Shown: positions 8,082 through 17,187 of the stretch, piece by piece
Layout: every line of letters starts with the position of its first letter
Numbering within the stretch: position 1 is the first letter of the stretch
From: an uncultured Roseobacter sp.
Lineage (GTDB): Bacteria; Pseudomonadota; Alphaproteobacteria; Rhodobacterales; Rhodobacteraceae
Reading direction: 5' to 3'
DNA length: 64,000 nucleotides
NCBI RefSeq assembly: GCF_947493125.1
Contig: NZ_CANLQB010000002.1
Span: 62,001-126,000 of the forward strand
Program-made: the position numbers and the translations under genes
Notes under the pieces: generated by a model
Told to the model about the DNA's origin: nothing
What the model saw: the letters and a program-made list of their open reading frames with translations, nothing else
Database searches by the model: none

Positions 8082-8537
8082 TCAAATCCGCCCAAACACC
8101 CCCTCCAGGATGTCCGTCAGCGCCTCGGCATCTGCCGCGCGGAAGGCATCCGGCTGGTCACTGTCGATGTCAAAAACGGCGATCACCTCGCCCGCCCTAT
8201 TCCGCACCGGCAGCACCAGTTCTGACCGCGTGGAACTGGCGCAGGCAATGTGCCCCGGGAAGGCGTCCACATCGGCGACCCGCTGCACCGCGCCCGTGCG
8301 CGCCGCCGCTCCACACACGCCCCGCGAGAACGGAATGACAAGGCACCCGTGCCCGCCCTGATACGGCCCGATCTTCAGCACCTCCGGCTCCGTCACGCGA
8401 TAGAACCCCGTCCAGTCGAACCGGTCGTCGGCATGATGCACCTCGCAGACCACCGTGGCCATAAGCGCCACCGCATCCGTCTCCCCCTCCGTCAGCGCCG
8501 CGATGGTCTTGCGCAGGTGGTCATAGTCCGCGGTCAT
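8082..8537 (-). CDS. GAF-domain free methionine-R-sulfoxide reductase (fRMsr type)
   Basis: From the ATG at 8537 the protein is 151 residues, one GAF domain. The three cysteines at residues 65, 75 and 99 have the spacing (10 and 24) of the catalytic and resolving cysteines of E. coli fRMsr (Cys84, 94, 118), in the motifs GGHGCLVIPF, RGVCGAAA and HIACASS. The enzyme reduces free L-methionine-R-sulfoxide in the cytoplasm using thioredoxin. The start is fixed by the 4-base ATGA overlap with the thiolase stop; the reading frame is open further upstream but inside the thiolase gene. It probably shares the thiolase transcript. Confidence 0.9.
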   Translation of the reverse strand: MTADYDHLRKTIAALTEGETDAVALMATVVCEVHHADDRFDWTGFYRVTEPEVLKIGPYQGGHGCLVIPFSRGVCGAAARTGAVQRVADVDAFPGHIACASSTRSELVLPVRNRAGEVIAVFDIDSDQPDAFRAADAEALTDILEGVFGRI

Positions 8538-9706
8538 GCCCGCTCGATCGCAATGGCCGTGCCCTCGCCGCCGCCAATACAAATCGCCGCGACCCCACGT
8601 TTCACATCGCGTTTTTCCATTGCATTCAAGAGGGTTACGATGATCCGCGCGCCGGACGCCCCAATCGGGTGGCCCAATGCACAAGCCCCCCCATTCACAT
8701 TGACGATCTCATGATCGAGCCCCATCTCCCGCATGAAGGCTAGCGGCACCACCGCAAAGGCTTCGTTCACCTCCCACAGATCGACACTGGATTTCTCCCA
8801 GCCAATCCGCTCCAGCAGCTTCTGAGCGGCAGGCACGGGTGCTGTCGTGAACAGCCCCGGCGCCTGCGCATGGCTGGCGTGCCCCACCACCCGTGCCCTG
8901 ACCCGCAAACCCTGCGCCTCTGCAGCCTGCTCCGACGCCAGAACCAGCGCCGCCGCCCCATCCGAGATCGACGAGGAATTCGCCGCCGTGACCGTCCCCC
9001 CCTCCCGGAACGCAGGCTTCAGATGCGGGATCTTGTCGGGCCGAGCCGCGCCCGGTTGCTCGTCCGCCGCCACAGTCACGGCCCCCTTGCGCGACGTGAC
9101 CTCCACCGGGGCGATCTCACCCTCAAACGCGCCCGTCTTCTGCGCGTCCAACGCACGCGACAGAGACGCCAGCGCATAGCCGTCCTGAACGTCTCGCGTG
9201 AACTGATAGCTCTCCGCGCAATCCTCCGCAAAGGTGCCCATGAGCCGCCCCTTGTCATAGGCGTCCTCAAGCCCGTCGAGGAACATATGGTCGATCACCT
9301 TGCCATGACCGAGCCGTGCTCCGCCGCGCATTTTTTCCAGCAAATACGGGGCGTTGGTCATGCTCTCCATACCGCCCGCAACCATCACGTCGGTCTGCCC
9401 CAGCGCGATCTGATCCTGCGCCATCATCGCCGCCTTCATGCCAGAACCGCACATCTTGTTCAGCGTGGTGGCCGGGATCTCCTCGCCCAATCCGGCCTTG
9501 AACCCCGCCTGCCGCGCCGGCGCCTGTCCCTGCCCCGCCGGCAGCACGCAGCCCATCAACACCTCCTGCACGGTCGTCGACCCGGCATCGTCCATCGCCG
9601 CCCTAATCGCGACTCCACCAAGTTCCGCCGCCTGCAGCCCGGAGAAGGTCCCCTGAAAGCCGCCCATCGCCGTTCTGGCCGCTCCCGCGATCACCACGTT
9701 GCGCAT
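8534..9706 (-). CDS. Acetyl-CoA acetyltransferase (thiolase II family)
   Basis: A 390-residue thiolase. It starts at RNVVIAGAARTAMGGF. The acyl-accepting nucleophile is Cys86 in NKMCGSGMKAAM. The C-terminal catalytic motifs NGGACALGHPIGASGAR and CIGGGEGTAI are present. It condenses two acetyl-CoA or cleaves 3-ketoacyl-CoA; without the neighbours phaB or hydratase genes its pathway is open. The start at 9706 is chosen because the open frame beyond it runs antisense through the STAS gene. The gene overlaps the downstream fRMsr gene by 4 bases and is divergent from the STAS gene with a 79-base shared promoter gap. Confidence 0.92.
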   Translation of the reverse strand: MRNVVIAGAARTAMGGFQGTFSGLQAAELGGVAIRAAMDDAGSTTVQEVLMGCVLPAGQGQAPARQAGFKAGLGEEIPATTLNKMCGSGMKAAMMAQDQIALGQTDVMVAGGMESMTNAPYLLEKMRGGARLGHGKVIDHMFLDGLEDAYDKGRLMGTFAEDCAESYQFTRDVQDGYALASLSRALDAQKTGAFEGEIAPVEVTSRKGAVTVAADEQPGAARPDKIPHLKPAFREGGTVTAANSSSISDGAAALVLASEQAAEAQGLRVRARVVGHASHAQAPGLFTTAPVPAAQKLLERIGWEKSSVDLWEVNEAFAVVPLAFMREMGLDHEIVNVNGGACALGHPIGASGARIIVTLLNAMEKRDVKRGVAAICIGGGEGTAIAIERA

Positions 9707-9785
9707 GATTTGGATCCCCCGATGCCTAACAGATTCGTAACACTTGCAGATTAGGAACGCTGCGAAAGAGTAGTGAGGCCATTTA

Positions 9786-10121
9786 ATGCAACTCTCAACC
9801 AAAACAGAAGAGCAGTTGCGCATCGTGTCGGTTCGCGAAGAACGGATAGATGCCGCCGTTGCGCTGGAATTCAAGGATGCGATGCGGGTCCAGACCGAGG
9901 ATGGGCCGCACACGGTCGTGCTGGACCTCAGCGAGGTGCAGTTCATTGATTCCAGCGGTCTCGGGGCGATTGTGGCTTCCATGAAGACCCTTGGCGCAGA
10001 ACGAAAAATGGCGCTTGCTGGTCTGACGCCGACCGTAGAGCGGGTGTTCCAGCTGACCCGCATGGACTCGGTCTTCAGCGTCTTCTCCACAGTGGATGGT
10101 GCCCTGGCGGAACTGCGCTAA
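9786..10121 (+). CDS. STAS-domain anti-sigma factor antagonist
   Basis: The 111-residue protein is a single STAS domain. The motif VQFIDSSGLGAIV places a phosphorylatable serine at residue 56, as in SpoIIAA/RsbV. Such proteins bind the kinase/anti-sigma factor when unphosphorylated and release the held sigma factor. A gene for an RsbW-type ATPase follows after 5 bases, which supports this role. No sigma factor or PP2C phosphatase gene is in the visible neighbourhood. Confidence 0.92.
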   Translation: MQLSTKTEEQLRIVSVREERIDAAVALEFKDAMRVQTEDGPHTVVLDLSEVQFIDSSGLGAIVASMKTLGAERKMALAGLTPTVERVFQLTRMDSVFSVFSTVDGALAELR

Positions 10122-10126
10122 CCCTA

Positions 10127-10606
10127 ATGATGTCGCTCGAAAAGGCCGCACCGATGCCGATCTTGCCACCCTTCACGGTCTCCATCTCCAGCAGCGAGAT
10201 GGCGGTGCGCGATGCCCTGAAGCAGGTGCTGACCGCCCTCGACCCGCTGGAGCTCGGAGTGGAAGAAGCAGGTACGGTCGAACTGGTTCTCGCGGAAGCT
10301 CTCAACAACGTGGTCGAGCATGCTTATCCGGAAGCAGAGGGGACGATCTCAATCGCTTGCGCTCACAAGCTTGACGGGCTGCACCTGCGGATCGTCGACG
10401 AGGGCGAAGCAATGCCAGATGGGACCACGCCGCTGGGTCAGCTTGCGTCGCTCGATGTGGATTTCGAGGATCTGCCCGAGGGCGGCTTTGGCTGGTTCCT
10501 CATTCGGGATCTGGCCAAGGACGTGCTCTATCGCCGTGTCGGGTCGGAAAACCAGCTCTCCATGCGGCTCGCCGTGGCGCTGCAACCCGATGGCCCGCGT
10601 CACTGA
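10127..10606 (+). CDS. RsbW/SpoIIAB-type serine kinase anti-sigma factor (HATPase)
   Basis: The 159-residue protein has the GHKL ATPase boxes: the N-box in ELVLAEALNNVVEHAY, G1 in IVDEGEAMPDG and the glycine-rich G2 lid in EGGFGWFLIRDLAKDV. It should phosphorylate the STAS partner encoded just upstream and bind either that partner or an unseen sigma factor. The first of two candidate ATGs is used; an internal Met at residue 10 is also possible. The pair forms a two-gene unit read away from the thiolase gene. Confidence 0.9.
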   Translation: MMSLEKAAPMPILPPFTVSISSSEMAVRDALKQVLTALDPLELGVEEAGTVELVLAEALNNVVEHAYPEAEGTISIACAHKLDGLHLRIVDEGEAMPDGTTPLGQLASLDVDFEDLPEGGFGWFLIRDLAKDVLYRRVGSENQLSMRLAVALQPDGPRH

Positions 10607-10856
10607 GTGACCCACGAGGCCTTAATTCCTCCCCATTCTTTCCCGAAAGCGCCCGGATACGATCATATTGACGCCTTGATCGACGCGCATAACGGTGGGG
10701 TAGCTGCATATAGCTTCCCTCGGCGCCGCGCGTAATAGCCCCCACCCAGTGCGTGGCGTCGAGGACTTCTCCCAAAAAACACGGCAGAGAATGCGCGCCA
10801 TGGACTTTGGCGCTGGTCCCATTAGGTTGCGCAAAACCGGTTCAGAGAGGCCCCCC

Positions 10857-12431
10857 ATGCGCGACTTCCATTTCCCCGGGCGCTCGCCCGTTCTTGCCAC
10901 CAACGGAATGTGTGCGACCTCGCATCCCCTGGGCGCAAAAACAGCGATCGACATCCTCGAACGTGGCGGCAACGCGATGGATGCGGCAATTGCAGGCGCT
11001 CTTATCCTGGGCATCTGCGAACCCCAGATGACCGGGATTGGCGGAGATTGTTTCGTCCTTTGGCACCATGGCGATGGTGACGTTCAAGCCTTGAACGGAT
11101 CGGGCCGCGCACCCGCTGCGTTGGATGCCGCGCAACTGCGCGCAGAGGGCGAAACGGTTGTGCCGATCCAAAGCCCACACGCCGTCACCATCCCCGGCGC
11201 AATCGATACCTTTTGCCACCTGTCTGAAACTGTTGGGAAAATCGGTCTGGATGCGCTTCTGGGACCGACCATCACCGCGGCCGAAAAGGGTATACCCGTC
11301 GCACCGCGCGCTGCCTTTGATTGGCATAATGACGCATGGGTGCTGCAAGGAAAGGCGCGTGATGTCTACCTGCTCAACGGGCAGGTCCCGCAAGTGGGCC
11401 AGATGTTCCGCGCACCGCAGCAAGCCGAGGTCCTGCGCCGCGTCGCCGCCGCTGGCCGCGACGGGTTCTACGCCGGCGAGGTCGCCGAGGACATGGTCCG
11501 CACACTCAATGCGCTTGGCGGCCACCACACGATGACCGATTTTGCCGAAACGTCCTGTACCCCGACGACACCGATTGCCGGCGCCTACAAGGACATCGAA
11601 ATCGTCGAGCATCCGCCGAACGGTCATGGCGCCACTGCGCTGCTGATGCTCAACATTCTTGCCCACTTCGACATCGCGAGCATGGATCCGGTTGGCACCC
11701 AGCGCGCGCACATCGAAGCGGAAGCGGCCAAACTGGCCTACGACACCCGCAACCGGTTCTTGGGGGATGCCGACTATACCACGCGGCTTGACCATATGCT
11801 GAGCATGGACACCGCAAAGGCCTTGGCAGGCCTGATCGATCCGCGTAAGGCGATGCCCGAGGCCACATCCATCTCGGAGAACATCCACAAGGACACGATC
11901 TACATCACCACCGTTGACCGCGATGGGATGTCGGTTTCTCTGATCTATTCCATTTTCAATGGCTTCGGCTCGGGTATCGCCTCTGAGAAGTTTGGCATCC
12001 TGCTGCAAAACCGCGGATCGGGCTTCACTCTGGAAGAAGGCCATCCCAATGAGTTGAAGGGTGGAAAGCGCCCGATGCACACCATCATCCCGGGGATGGT
12101 ACGTCGGAATGGCAAGGTCGTTATGCCCTTTGGCGTGATGGGCGGCGCATATCAGCCCAACGGTCACGCCCGCCTTGCCTCGAACATCGCCGACTTCGGG
12201 CTGGACCCGCAGGCCGCCATCGACCTGCCCCGCGCATTCTCGGATCGCGGCGATATGAAGGTCGAGAAGGGTTATTCAGATAAAGTCCGCCAGGAATTGT
12301 CAGACCTGGGTCATGCCGTAAGCGTCCCGGAGACGCCGATTGGTGGCGCTCAAGCGATCCTCATCCGCGACGATGGTGTGCTCGAGGGGGCCAGCGACCC
12401 CCGCAAGGACGGTTGCGCGCTCGGGTATTGA
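10857..12431 (+). CDS. Gamma-glutamyltransferase family protein
   Basis: The 524-residue protein starts at RDFHFPGRSPVLATNGM; this ATG follows an AGAGAGG ribosome site, unlike the more upstream starts. It has the family's N-terminal signature (CATSHPLGAKTAIDILERGGNAMDAAIA) spread over residues 19-46. At the autoprocessing point the segment DTIYITTVDRDGMSVSLI supplies the threonine that becomes the new N-terminal nucleophile of the small subunit. The family transfers or hydrolyses gamma-glutamyl groups of glutathione. No clear signal peptide is seen, so it may be a cytoplasmic member. It stands alone, followed by the 12443 repeat. Confidence 0.85.
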   Translation: MRDFHFPGRSPVLATNGMCATSHPLGAKTAIDILERGGNAMDAAIAGALILGICEPQMTGIGGDCFVLWHHGDGDVQALNGSGRAPAALDAAQLRAEGETVVPIQSPHAVTIPGAIDTFCHLSETVGKIGLDALLGPTITAAEKGIPVAPRAAFDWHNDAWVLQGKARDVYLLNGQVPQVGQMFRAPQQAEVLRRVAAAGRDGFYAGEVAEDMVRTLNALGGHHTMTDFAETSCTPTTPIAGAYKDIEIVEHPPNGHGATALLMLNILAHFDIASMDPVGTQRAHIEAEAAKLAYDTRNRFLGDADYTTRLDHMLSMDTAKALAGLIDPRKAMPEATSISENIHKDTIYITTVDRDGMSVSLIYSIFNGFGSGIASEKFGILLQNRGSGFTLEEGHPNELKGGKRPMHTIIPGMVRRNGKVVMPFGVMGGAYQPNGHARLASNIADFGLDPQAAIDLPRAFSDRGDMKVEKGYSDKVRQELSDLGHAVSVPETPIGGAQAILIRDDGVLEGASDPRKDGCALGY

Positions 12432-12442
12432 CCAGCAGGTAG

Positions 12443-12461
12443 GGTGGGCTTTCAGGCCACC
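12443..12461. repeat. Dispersed repeat, copy 2 (GGTGGGCTTTCAGGCCACC)
   Basis: Identical over 19 bases to 430-448 and matching over 27 bases (GCAGGT..GGTGGGC...) with two mismatches. It lies in the 37-base gap between the convergent gamma-glutamyltransferase and hspQ genes, a position that suits a bidirectional terminator or a repeat element tolerated at gene ends. Confidence 0.6.
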
Positions 12462-12468
12462 CCCGGCT

Positions 12469-12795
12469 TCAGTTCAGTTGGAAGTGCAGCGGATAGGTGC
12501 CGTTCTGGAACGGGCCGAAGAGATCCGGTATGTCCGGGTGATCCACCGGCTCACCAGAGTAATCCGCAATCAGATTCTGCTCAGACACATAAGCCACGTA
12601 GTAGCTCTGCTCATTCTCGGCAAGCAGGTGATAGTAGGGCTGTTCCTTGTCGGGACGACTGTCTTCGGGGATCGCCTCGTACCATTCTTCGGTATTTGCG
12701 AACTCGGGATCGACGTCAAAGATCACCCCACGGAAGGGGTGTTTCTTATGTCGGACAACCTGTCCGAGGTGGTATTTGGCACGCGTACTTAACAT
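12469..12795 (-). CDS. hspQ: Heat shock protein HspQ
   Basis: The 108-residue protein reads AKYHLGQVVRHKKHPFRGVIFDVDP near its start and ENEQSYYVAYVSEQNLI near its end, matching HspQ (YccV; hemimethylated-DNA-binding fold). HspQ is a heat-induced factor that in enterobacteria modulates Lon and DnaA turnover. The ATG at 12795 is preferred over an in-frame TTG at 12804 because only the ATG is suitably spaced from AAGGGA. It converges on the gamma-glutamyltransferase gene. Confidence 0.92.
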   Translation of the reverse strand: MLSTRAKYHLGQVVRHKKHPFRGVIFDVDPEFANTEEWYEAIPEDSRPDKEQPYYHLLAENEQSYYVAYVSEQNLIADYSGEPVDHPDIPDLFGPFQNGTYPLHFQLN

Positions 12796-12953
12796 CACAA
12801 ACAAGTCCCTTACCGGTCGAGCCTAAACGGTTCAAGTGCGATTTGTCCAATCACAGCCTGCATATCTTGCGAAACAGTTTGTGAAGCCTTTGCCGACAGT
12901 GGGGGCACCATGCTGCCGGTGGCAAATTTCAGCAGGGATGATCAAAAACAGTG

Positions 12954-12979
12954 CGTTTTGGGCCGTGTCCTCCAAAACG
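12954..12979 (+). promoter_or_regulatory. Inverted repeat upstream of the SLT-domain lipoprotein gene
   Basis: CGTTTTGG (12954-12961) and CCAAAACG (12972-12979) form a perfect 8-base dyad with a 10-base spacer, 65 bases before the start at 13045 in a 249-base divergent gap. No T-tract follows, so an operator is likelier than a terminator. The factor is unknown. Confidence 0.4.
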
Positions 12980-13044
12980 TGATTCCCCCTGCAGTGCTTT
13001 TCGGTTAAGCTGTGGAAAAACATAAAAAGAGAAGCGAGAGGCAG

Positions 13045-13629
13045 ATGAGCAGAACTCTTCGCGCTTTGGCATTGGTTGTGTTGGTGGCTTCCTGCGGTGG
13101 TGGCCAGGGCACGGCACCGCGGCATCTTGATGACGCGTGCAGAATCGCCGATGAGCGCCCTGAATATATCAAAGCGTTTCAGCGCACAGAGCGAAAATGG
13201 GGCGTCCCGGTACACGTCCAGATGGCAACCATGCATCAGGAGAGCAAGTTCATCTCCAATGCGCGGACCCCCTATCGCTATGCACTCGGCGTCATTCCCA
13301 TGGGACGCGTCTCCAGCGCCTATGGCTACGCCCAGGCGCTCGATGGCACGTGGGACGACTACAAGAGAGCTACCGGCAAACGCTTTGCCCGGCGCGACCG
13401 TATCCGCGATGCCTCTGATTTCATGGGCTGGTATATGGTCACCAGCCGCTCCAAGAACGGCATCCCGCTGCACGACGCGCGCAATCAATACCTGGCCTAT
13501 CACGAAGGACATGCGGGCTATGCGCGGGGCAGCTACAACCGCAAGTCCTGGTTGCTCAACGTTGCCAACAAGGTCGATGCGCGCGCGGATGTCTACCAGG
13601 CCCAGCTTGCGACCTGTCGACTTCGCTAA
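13045..13629 (+). CDS. SLT-domain lipoprotein (putative lytic transglycosylase)
   Basis: From the ATG at 13045, which follows GAGAGG, the protein is 194 residues. It begins with a lipoprotein signal ending LVASC, so it should be anchored to a membrane from the periplasmic side. The segment VQMATMHQESKFISNA resembles the catalytic helix of SLT-type transglycosylases, with the Glu in HQESKF as the likely general acid, and SAYGYAQALDGTW matches the following substrate loop. It would cleave peptidoglycan glycan strands. Its end lies 5 bases from the convergent lolA gene. Confidence 0.82.
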   Translation: MSRTLRALALVVLVASCGGGQGTAPRHLDDACRIADERPEYIKAFQRTERKWGVPVHVQMATMHQESKFISNARTPYRYALGVIPMGRVSSAYGYAQALDGTWDDYKRATGKRFARRDRIRDASDFMGWYMVTSRSKNGIPLHDARNQYLAYHEGHAGYARGSYNRKSWLLNVANKVDARADVYQAQLATCRLR

Positions 13630-13634
13630 ACCGC

Positions 13635-14243
13635 TCAGCGCTCCTGTTCGCGCAGCGCGACACCCGGATCAAACAGGGTGTTGCGCAAACTCACACCGGT
13701 CTCGAACGCGCCAAGTGCCACGGTGGTCTGCCCGCCATTTGCGTCGTTGATCACCCACTGGCGCAGCTGCACCGGATTGTCGGTAAAGCTCATCTGAATG
13801 GTGCCGTATTCCGCGTTTTTGGGGTCCTGCGCGGTCACAATCGTGGCCGTGCCGTCAAAGTCGTGCCCGACCACCATCCGCGCCTGTCCCAGATTCACCT
13901 GCCGCGCCAGGATCAATGACAGCGGCGTGCGGCTGAGAGGGTAGGTCTCGGGCGGCTGGTTCGACTTCTTGTCAATGATCACCACCGCATTGGCACTGGC
14001 CAGCACCAGCGCTTGTTCGGGCGGGTCGTACTCGAACCGCATCTTTCCGGGTCGGCTGATATAGAGCGTGCCCGTGCTGATCGAGCCATCATCGTTGATC
14101 TGAGTGAATTCGCCCTGTGCCGTCTTCAGACTGTTGAGATAGGCGGAGATCTCGTTCAGAGACAGTTTTTCAGCCACCGCCGTGCCTGCCGCAAAGAGGC
14201 TCAGAAACAAGGCCGCAATGGCCGGGACCAGACGTGTCATCAA
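13635..14243 (-). CDS. lolA: Outer-membrane lipoprotein carrier protein LolA
   Basis: A 202-residue protein with a signal peptide ending at AVAEKLSL, followed by a LolA-type fold: LNSLKTAQGEFTQIN and the GTLYISRPGKMRFEYDPP stretch are the family's best marked regions. It carries mature lipoproteins through the periplasm from LolCDE to the outer membrane receptor. It follows ftsK in the same direction (115-base gap), the gene order common in alphaproteobacteria. Confidence 0.93.
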   Translation of the reverse strand: MMTRLVPAIAALFLSLFAAGTAVAEKLSLNEISAYLNSLKTAQGEFTQINDDGSISTGTLYISRPGKMRFEYDPPEQALVLASANAVVIIDKKSNQPPETYPLSRTPLSLILARQVNLGQARMVVGHDFDGTATIVTAQDPKNAEYGTIQMSFTDNPVQLRQWVINDANGGQTTVALGAFETGVSLRNTLFDPGVALREQER

Positions 14244-14358
14244 GTGCTCCTCGCGCGTTCGATGTCCTACCCGACATAGGTCGGCGTGGGCTGATATGCG
14301 ATAGCAGCGGCGACACGCCGGTCCAAATCGCTTTAATCAGGCAGGTAACGCGCCAGCG

Positions 14359-17169
14359 TCAGCCTTGTTCCGGAACGAGGATTTCGCGCTTGCCCACATG
14401 GTTGGCGGCGGAGACCAGACCCTGCTCTTCCATCTGCTCCACAAGCCGCGCGGCCTTGTTGTAGCCAATGGCGAGTTTCCGCTGAATATAGCTGGTCGAG
14501 CATTTGCGGTCGTTGATCACCACCTGCACCGCCTGATCATATAGCGCGTCTTCGCCGTCGGTATTGCCACCCAAGCCGAGTACCAGATCGATATCGCTTT
14601 CCTTGTCATCGGACGGCCCCTCAACCACGCCCGACACATAGTCCGGCTCGCCGTAGGCCTTGAGGTGGTTCACGATTTCCTCAACCTCTTCATCCGACAC
14701 AAACGGTCCGTGACAGCGGGTGATCTTGGCGCCACCGGCCATATAGAGCATGTCACCCATGCCCAGAAGCTGCTCGGCGCCCATCTCGCCCAGGATGGTG
14801 CGGCTGTCGATTTTCGAGGTCACCTGGAAGGAAATCCGCGTGGGGAAGTTCGCCTTGATCGTGCCGGTGATCACATCGACCGACGGGCGCTGCGTGGCCA
14901 TTATCAGGTGGATTCCGCTCGCCCGCGCCATCTGTGCCAGACGCTGGATGCAGGCCTCGATCTCTTTGCCCGCGACCATCATCAGGTCGGCCATCTCATC
15001 GACGACCACCACGATGTAAGGCAGCGCCTCGGGTGTGTTCTCTTCCGTCTCAAAGACCGGTTCACCCGTCTCGTCATCAAAGCCGGTCTGCACAGTGCGG
15101 GTGAACATCTCACCCTTGGCCAGCGCCTCGCGCACGCGCCCGTTGAACCCTTCGATGTTGCGCACGCCCATCTTGGACATCTTGCGATAGCGCTCTTCCA
15201 TCTCGCCCACGACCCATTTCAGCGCGACAACCGCCTTCTTCGGGTCAGTCACAACGGGCGAAAGCAGATGCGGGATGCCGTCATAGACGCTGAGCTCCAG
15301 CATCTTGGGGTCGATCATGATCATCCGGCACTCTTCCGGGGTCAGCTTGTAGAGCAGGCTGAGGATCATGGTGTTGATCGCCACCGATTTACCCGAGCCG
15401 GTCGTCCCCGCGATCAGCAAGTGGGGCATCTTGGCCAGATTGGCGACCACCGGGTCCCCGCCGATGTCCTTGCCCAAAGCCAGCGGCAGGCGCTGGTTGC
15501 TGTCTCCAAAGTCGCGGGCCGAAAGGATCTCGCGCAGCACCACCTTTTCGCGGCTGTCGTTGGGCAGTTCGATGCCGATCACCGAGCGCCCGGGCACGGT
15601 TGAGACCCGCGCCGACAGGGCCGCCATGGACCGCGCAATGTCATCCGCCAGCCCGATCACGCGAGAAGCTTTGAGGCCCGGTGCCGGTTCCAGCTCATAC
15701 ATGGTCACAACAGGACCCGGGCGGACGGCGACGATCTCGCCCTTGACCCCGTAGTCATCCAGCACCGATTCCAACATGCGCGCGTTTTCTTCCAGTGCCT
15801 CATCGCTGAGTTGCAGCCGCGGCACGTTGACCGGATTTTCCAGCAGGCTAAGCGGCGGCAGCTCAAAACCCGGGTGCGTGTCATCGAATGACAGTTTGGG
15901 CTGCGCCTCCGCCTGCGCGCGCGTCGAGGGCTGCACGGGTTTACGCGTGGGCTGCTGTACCACGCGGCGCGGCTCTGCCACCGGGACCGAAGGCGCTTCG
16001 ACCATGGGCTCCGCAAGAGGAGGTTCGCCGAAGTCCATCTCCTGCGGAGCAGGCGGGATTGCAGGGGCGTGCTCGGCGGTCAGAGGCGGCTCGACCCGCG
16101 CGCCACTGGTGTCAAGCACCAGCGCATCCGGGCCTCGCCCCCGGCCACTGGTCAGCGGCGCTGTCACCGGTGTCTGCACCGCTTTGCTGGTGCGCGCGCG
16201 GGACTTGATCACATCGGCAATCCGCGCTTTGATCCGATCTTCACCAGGCACGTCATCCACGTCCACGGCCATGTCGCTCTCAACCAATTCCGGCTCGGGC
16301 ATTGCGTCCGCCCGCTTGATCAGGCCTGGCATGCGCGAGAAAAGGCCAACCTTGTGTTCTTGCCGGAGCTCTTGGAACGCGGGAACGCCCTCTGCCGGTG
16401 CGACTTCGGTATGCACGGCCTCTTCGGCGATTCGGGCGGCCCGCGCTTCGCGGGCCTCGGCGCGGCGCTCGGCATGGCGGGTGGAAATCGCGTGTGCCGT
16501 GGCCAACGCACCGCTCGCTCCCCGACCCAGAAGCGCCATCAGCCCCGCATAAAGCATCACGACGCCAACCAGCAGGAATCGCCCTAGGCGCATCAGCTCG
16601 GGCTTGGTGAACCCCGTGACGAAGGCTCCGAAGGCCAGGATCCCAATCGCCATCAGGACGGACATCAGCTTGACGGTGAAGGTGGAGCCAATGGGCAGCA
16701 GCGTCAGCAGAAAACCCATGACCGTGTCGCCAAAGAGGCCGCCGAGGCCGAAGCTGTGCGTATCGAGCCAGTTGCCATCCGGCGAGAGGGTTGCCGCATA
16801 GATCGACCCCAGCGCGATCGCGATAGGTGCAAAAATCAGCCGCCCAATCGCCCGCTCCGACCCCTGATGCAGCGCAAACCGCACACCCCAGGCGACCAGC
16901 ACAAGACCGATGCCCCAGGCCCCCCAGCCCACGATCATAAAGAGCGGGGCGGCCAGCGACGCCCCTGGCCGCCCCATCCAGTTCTGCACCGGCGCGTCAG
17001 TGGACACCATCCAGTTGGGATCATCCGGGGTGTAGGAGGCGATCATCGCGCAGGCCATGCACCCCAGCACGATCAGGACCAGCCCCAGAAGCTCCTTGCC
17101 ACGTTTCTCAACCGCCTCCGCCATGGAGCTGTCCAGGAGTGGGTCGCGCCCGCGTGTCTGATATGCCAT
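14359..17169 (-). CDS. ftsK: DNA translocase FtsK
   Basis: The 936-residue protein has four to five membrane segments in the first about 215 residues, a low-complexity Pro/Ala-rich linker (about 230-440), and a RecA-type motor. Walker A is GTTGSGKS (about residues 590-597) and Walker B is [13 protein letters not shown]. The C-terminal gamma winged helix (about 870-930; [20 protein letters not shown]) reads polar KOPS-like sequences. FtsK sits at the division septum and pumps chromosome ends for dimer resolution. Gene order aminotransferase-ftsK-lolA on one strand suggests an operon. Confidence 0.96.
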   Translation of the reverse strand: MAYQTRGRDPLLDSSMAEAVEKRGKELLGLVLIVLGCMACAMIASYTPDDPNWMVSTDAPVQNWMGRPGASLAAPLFMIVGWGAWGIGLVLVAWGVRFALHQGSERAIGRLIFAPIAIALGSIYAATLSPDGNWLDTHSFGLGGLFGDTVMGFLLTLLPIGSTFTVKLMSVLMAIGILAFGAFVTGFTKPELMRLGRFLLVGVVMLYAGLMALLGRGASGALATAHAISTRHAERRAEAREARAARIAEEAVHTEVAPAEGVPAFQELRQEHKVGLFSRMPGLIKRADAMPEPELVESDMAVDVDDVPGEDRIKARIADVIKSRARTSKAVQTPVTAPLTSGRGRGPDALVLDTSGARVEPPLTAEHAPAIPPAPQEMDFGEPPLAEPMVEAPSVPVAEPRRVVQQPTRKPVQPSTRAQAEAQPKLSFDDTHPGFELPPLSLLENPVNVPRLQLSDEALEENARMLESVLDDYGVKGEIVAVRPGPVVTMYELEPAPGLKASRVIGLADDIARSMAALSARVSTVPGRSVIGIELPNDSREKVVLREILSARDFGDSNQRLPLALGKDIGGDPVVANLAKMPHLLIAGTTGSGKSVAINTMILSLLYKLTPEECRMIMIDPKMLELSVYDGIPHLLSPVVTDPKKAVVALKWVVGEMEERYRKMSKMGVRNIEGFNGRVREALAKGEMFTRTVQTGFDDETGEPVFETEENTPEALPYIVVVVDEMADLMMVAGKEIEACIQRLAQMARASGIHLIMATQRPSVDVITGTIKANFPTRISFQVTSKIDSRTILGEMGAEQLLGMGDMLYMAGGAKITRCHGPFVSDEEVEEIVNHLKAYGEPDYVSGVVEGPSDDKESDIDLVLGLGGNTDGEDALYDQAVQVVINDRKCSTSYIQRKLAIGYNKAARLVEQMEEQGLVSAANHVGKREILVPEQG

Positions 17170-17187
17170 GCTCTGATCCCTCGTTAT

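Noticed and set aside
10607-10856. 250-base gap as a possible RNA gene or small ORF
   Set aside because: No hairpin with a T-tract, no tRNA-like fold and only antisense-type frames were seen.
10842-12167. 441-codon minus-strand open frame
   Set aside because: Antisense of the gamma-glutamyltransferase gene.
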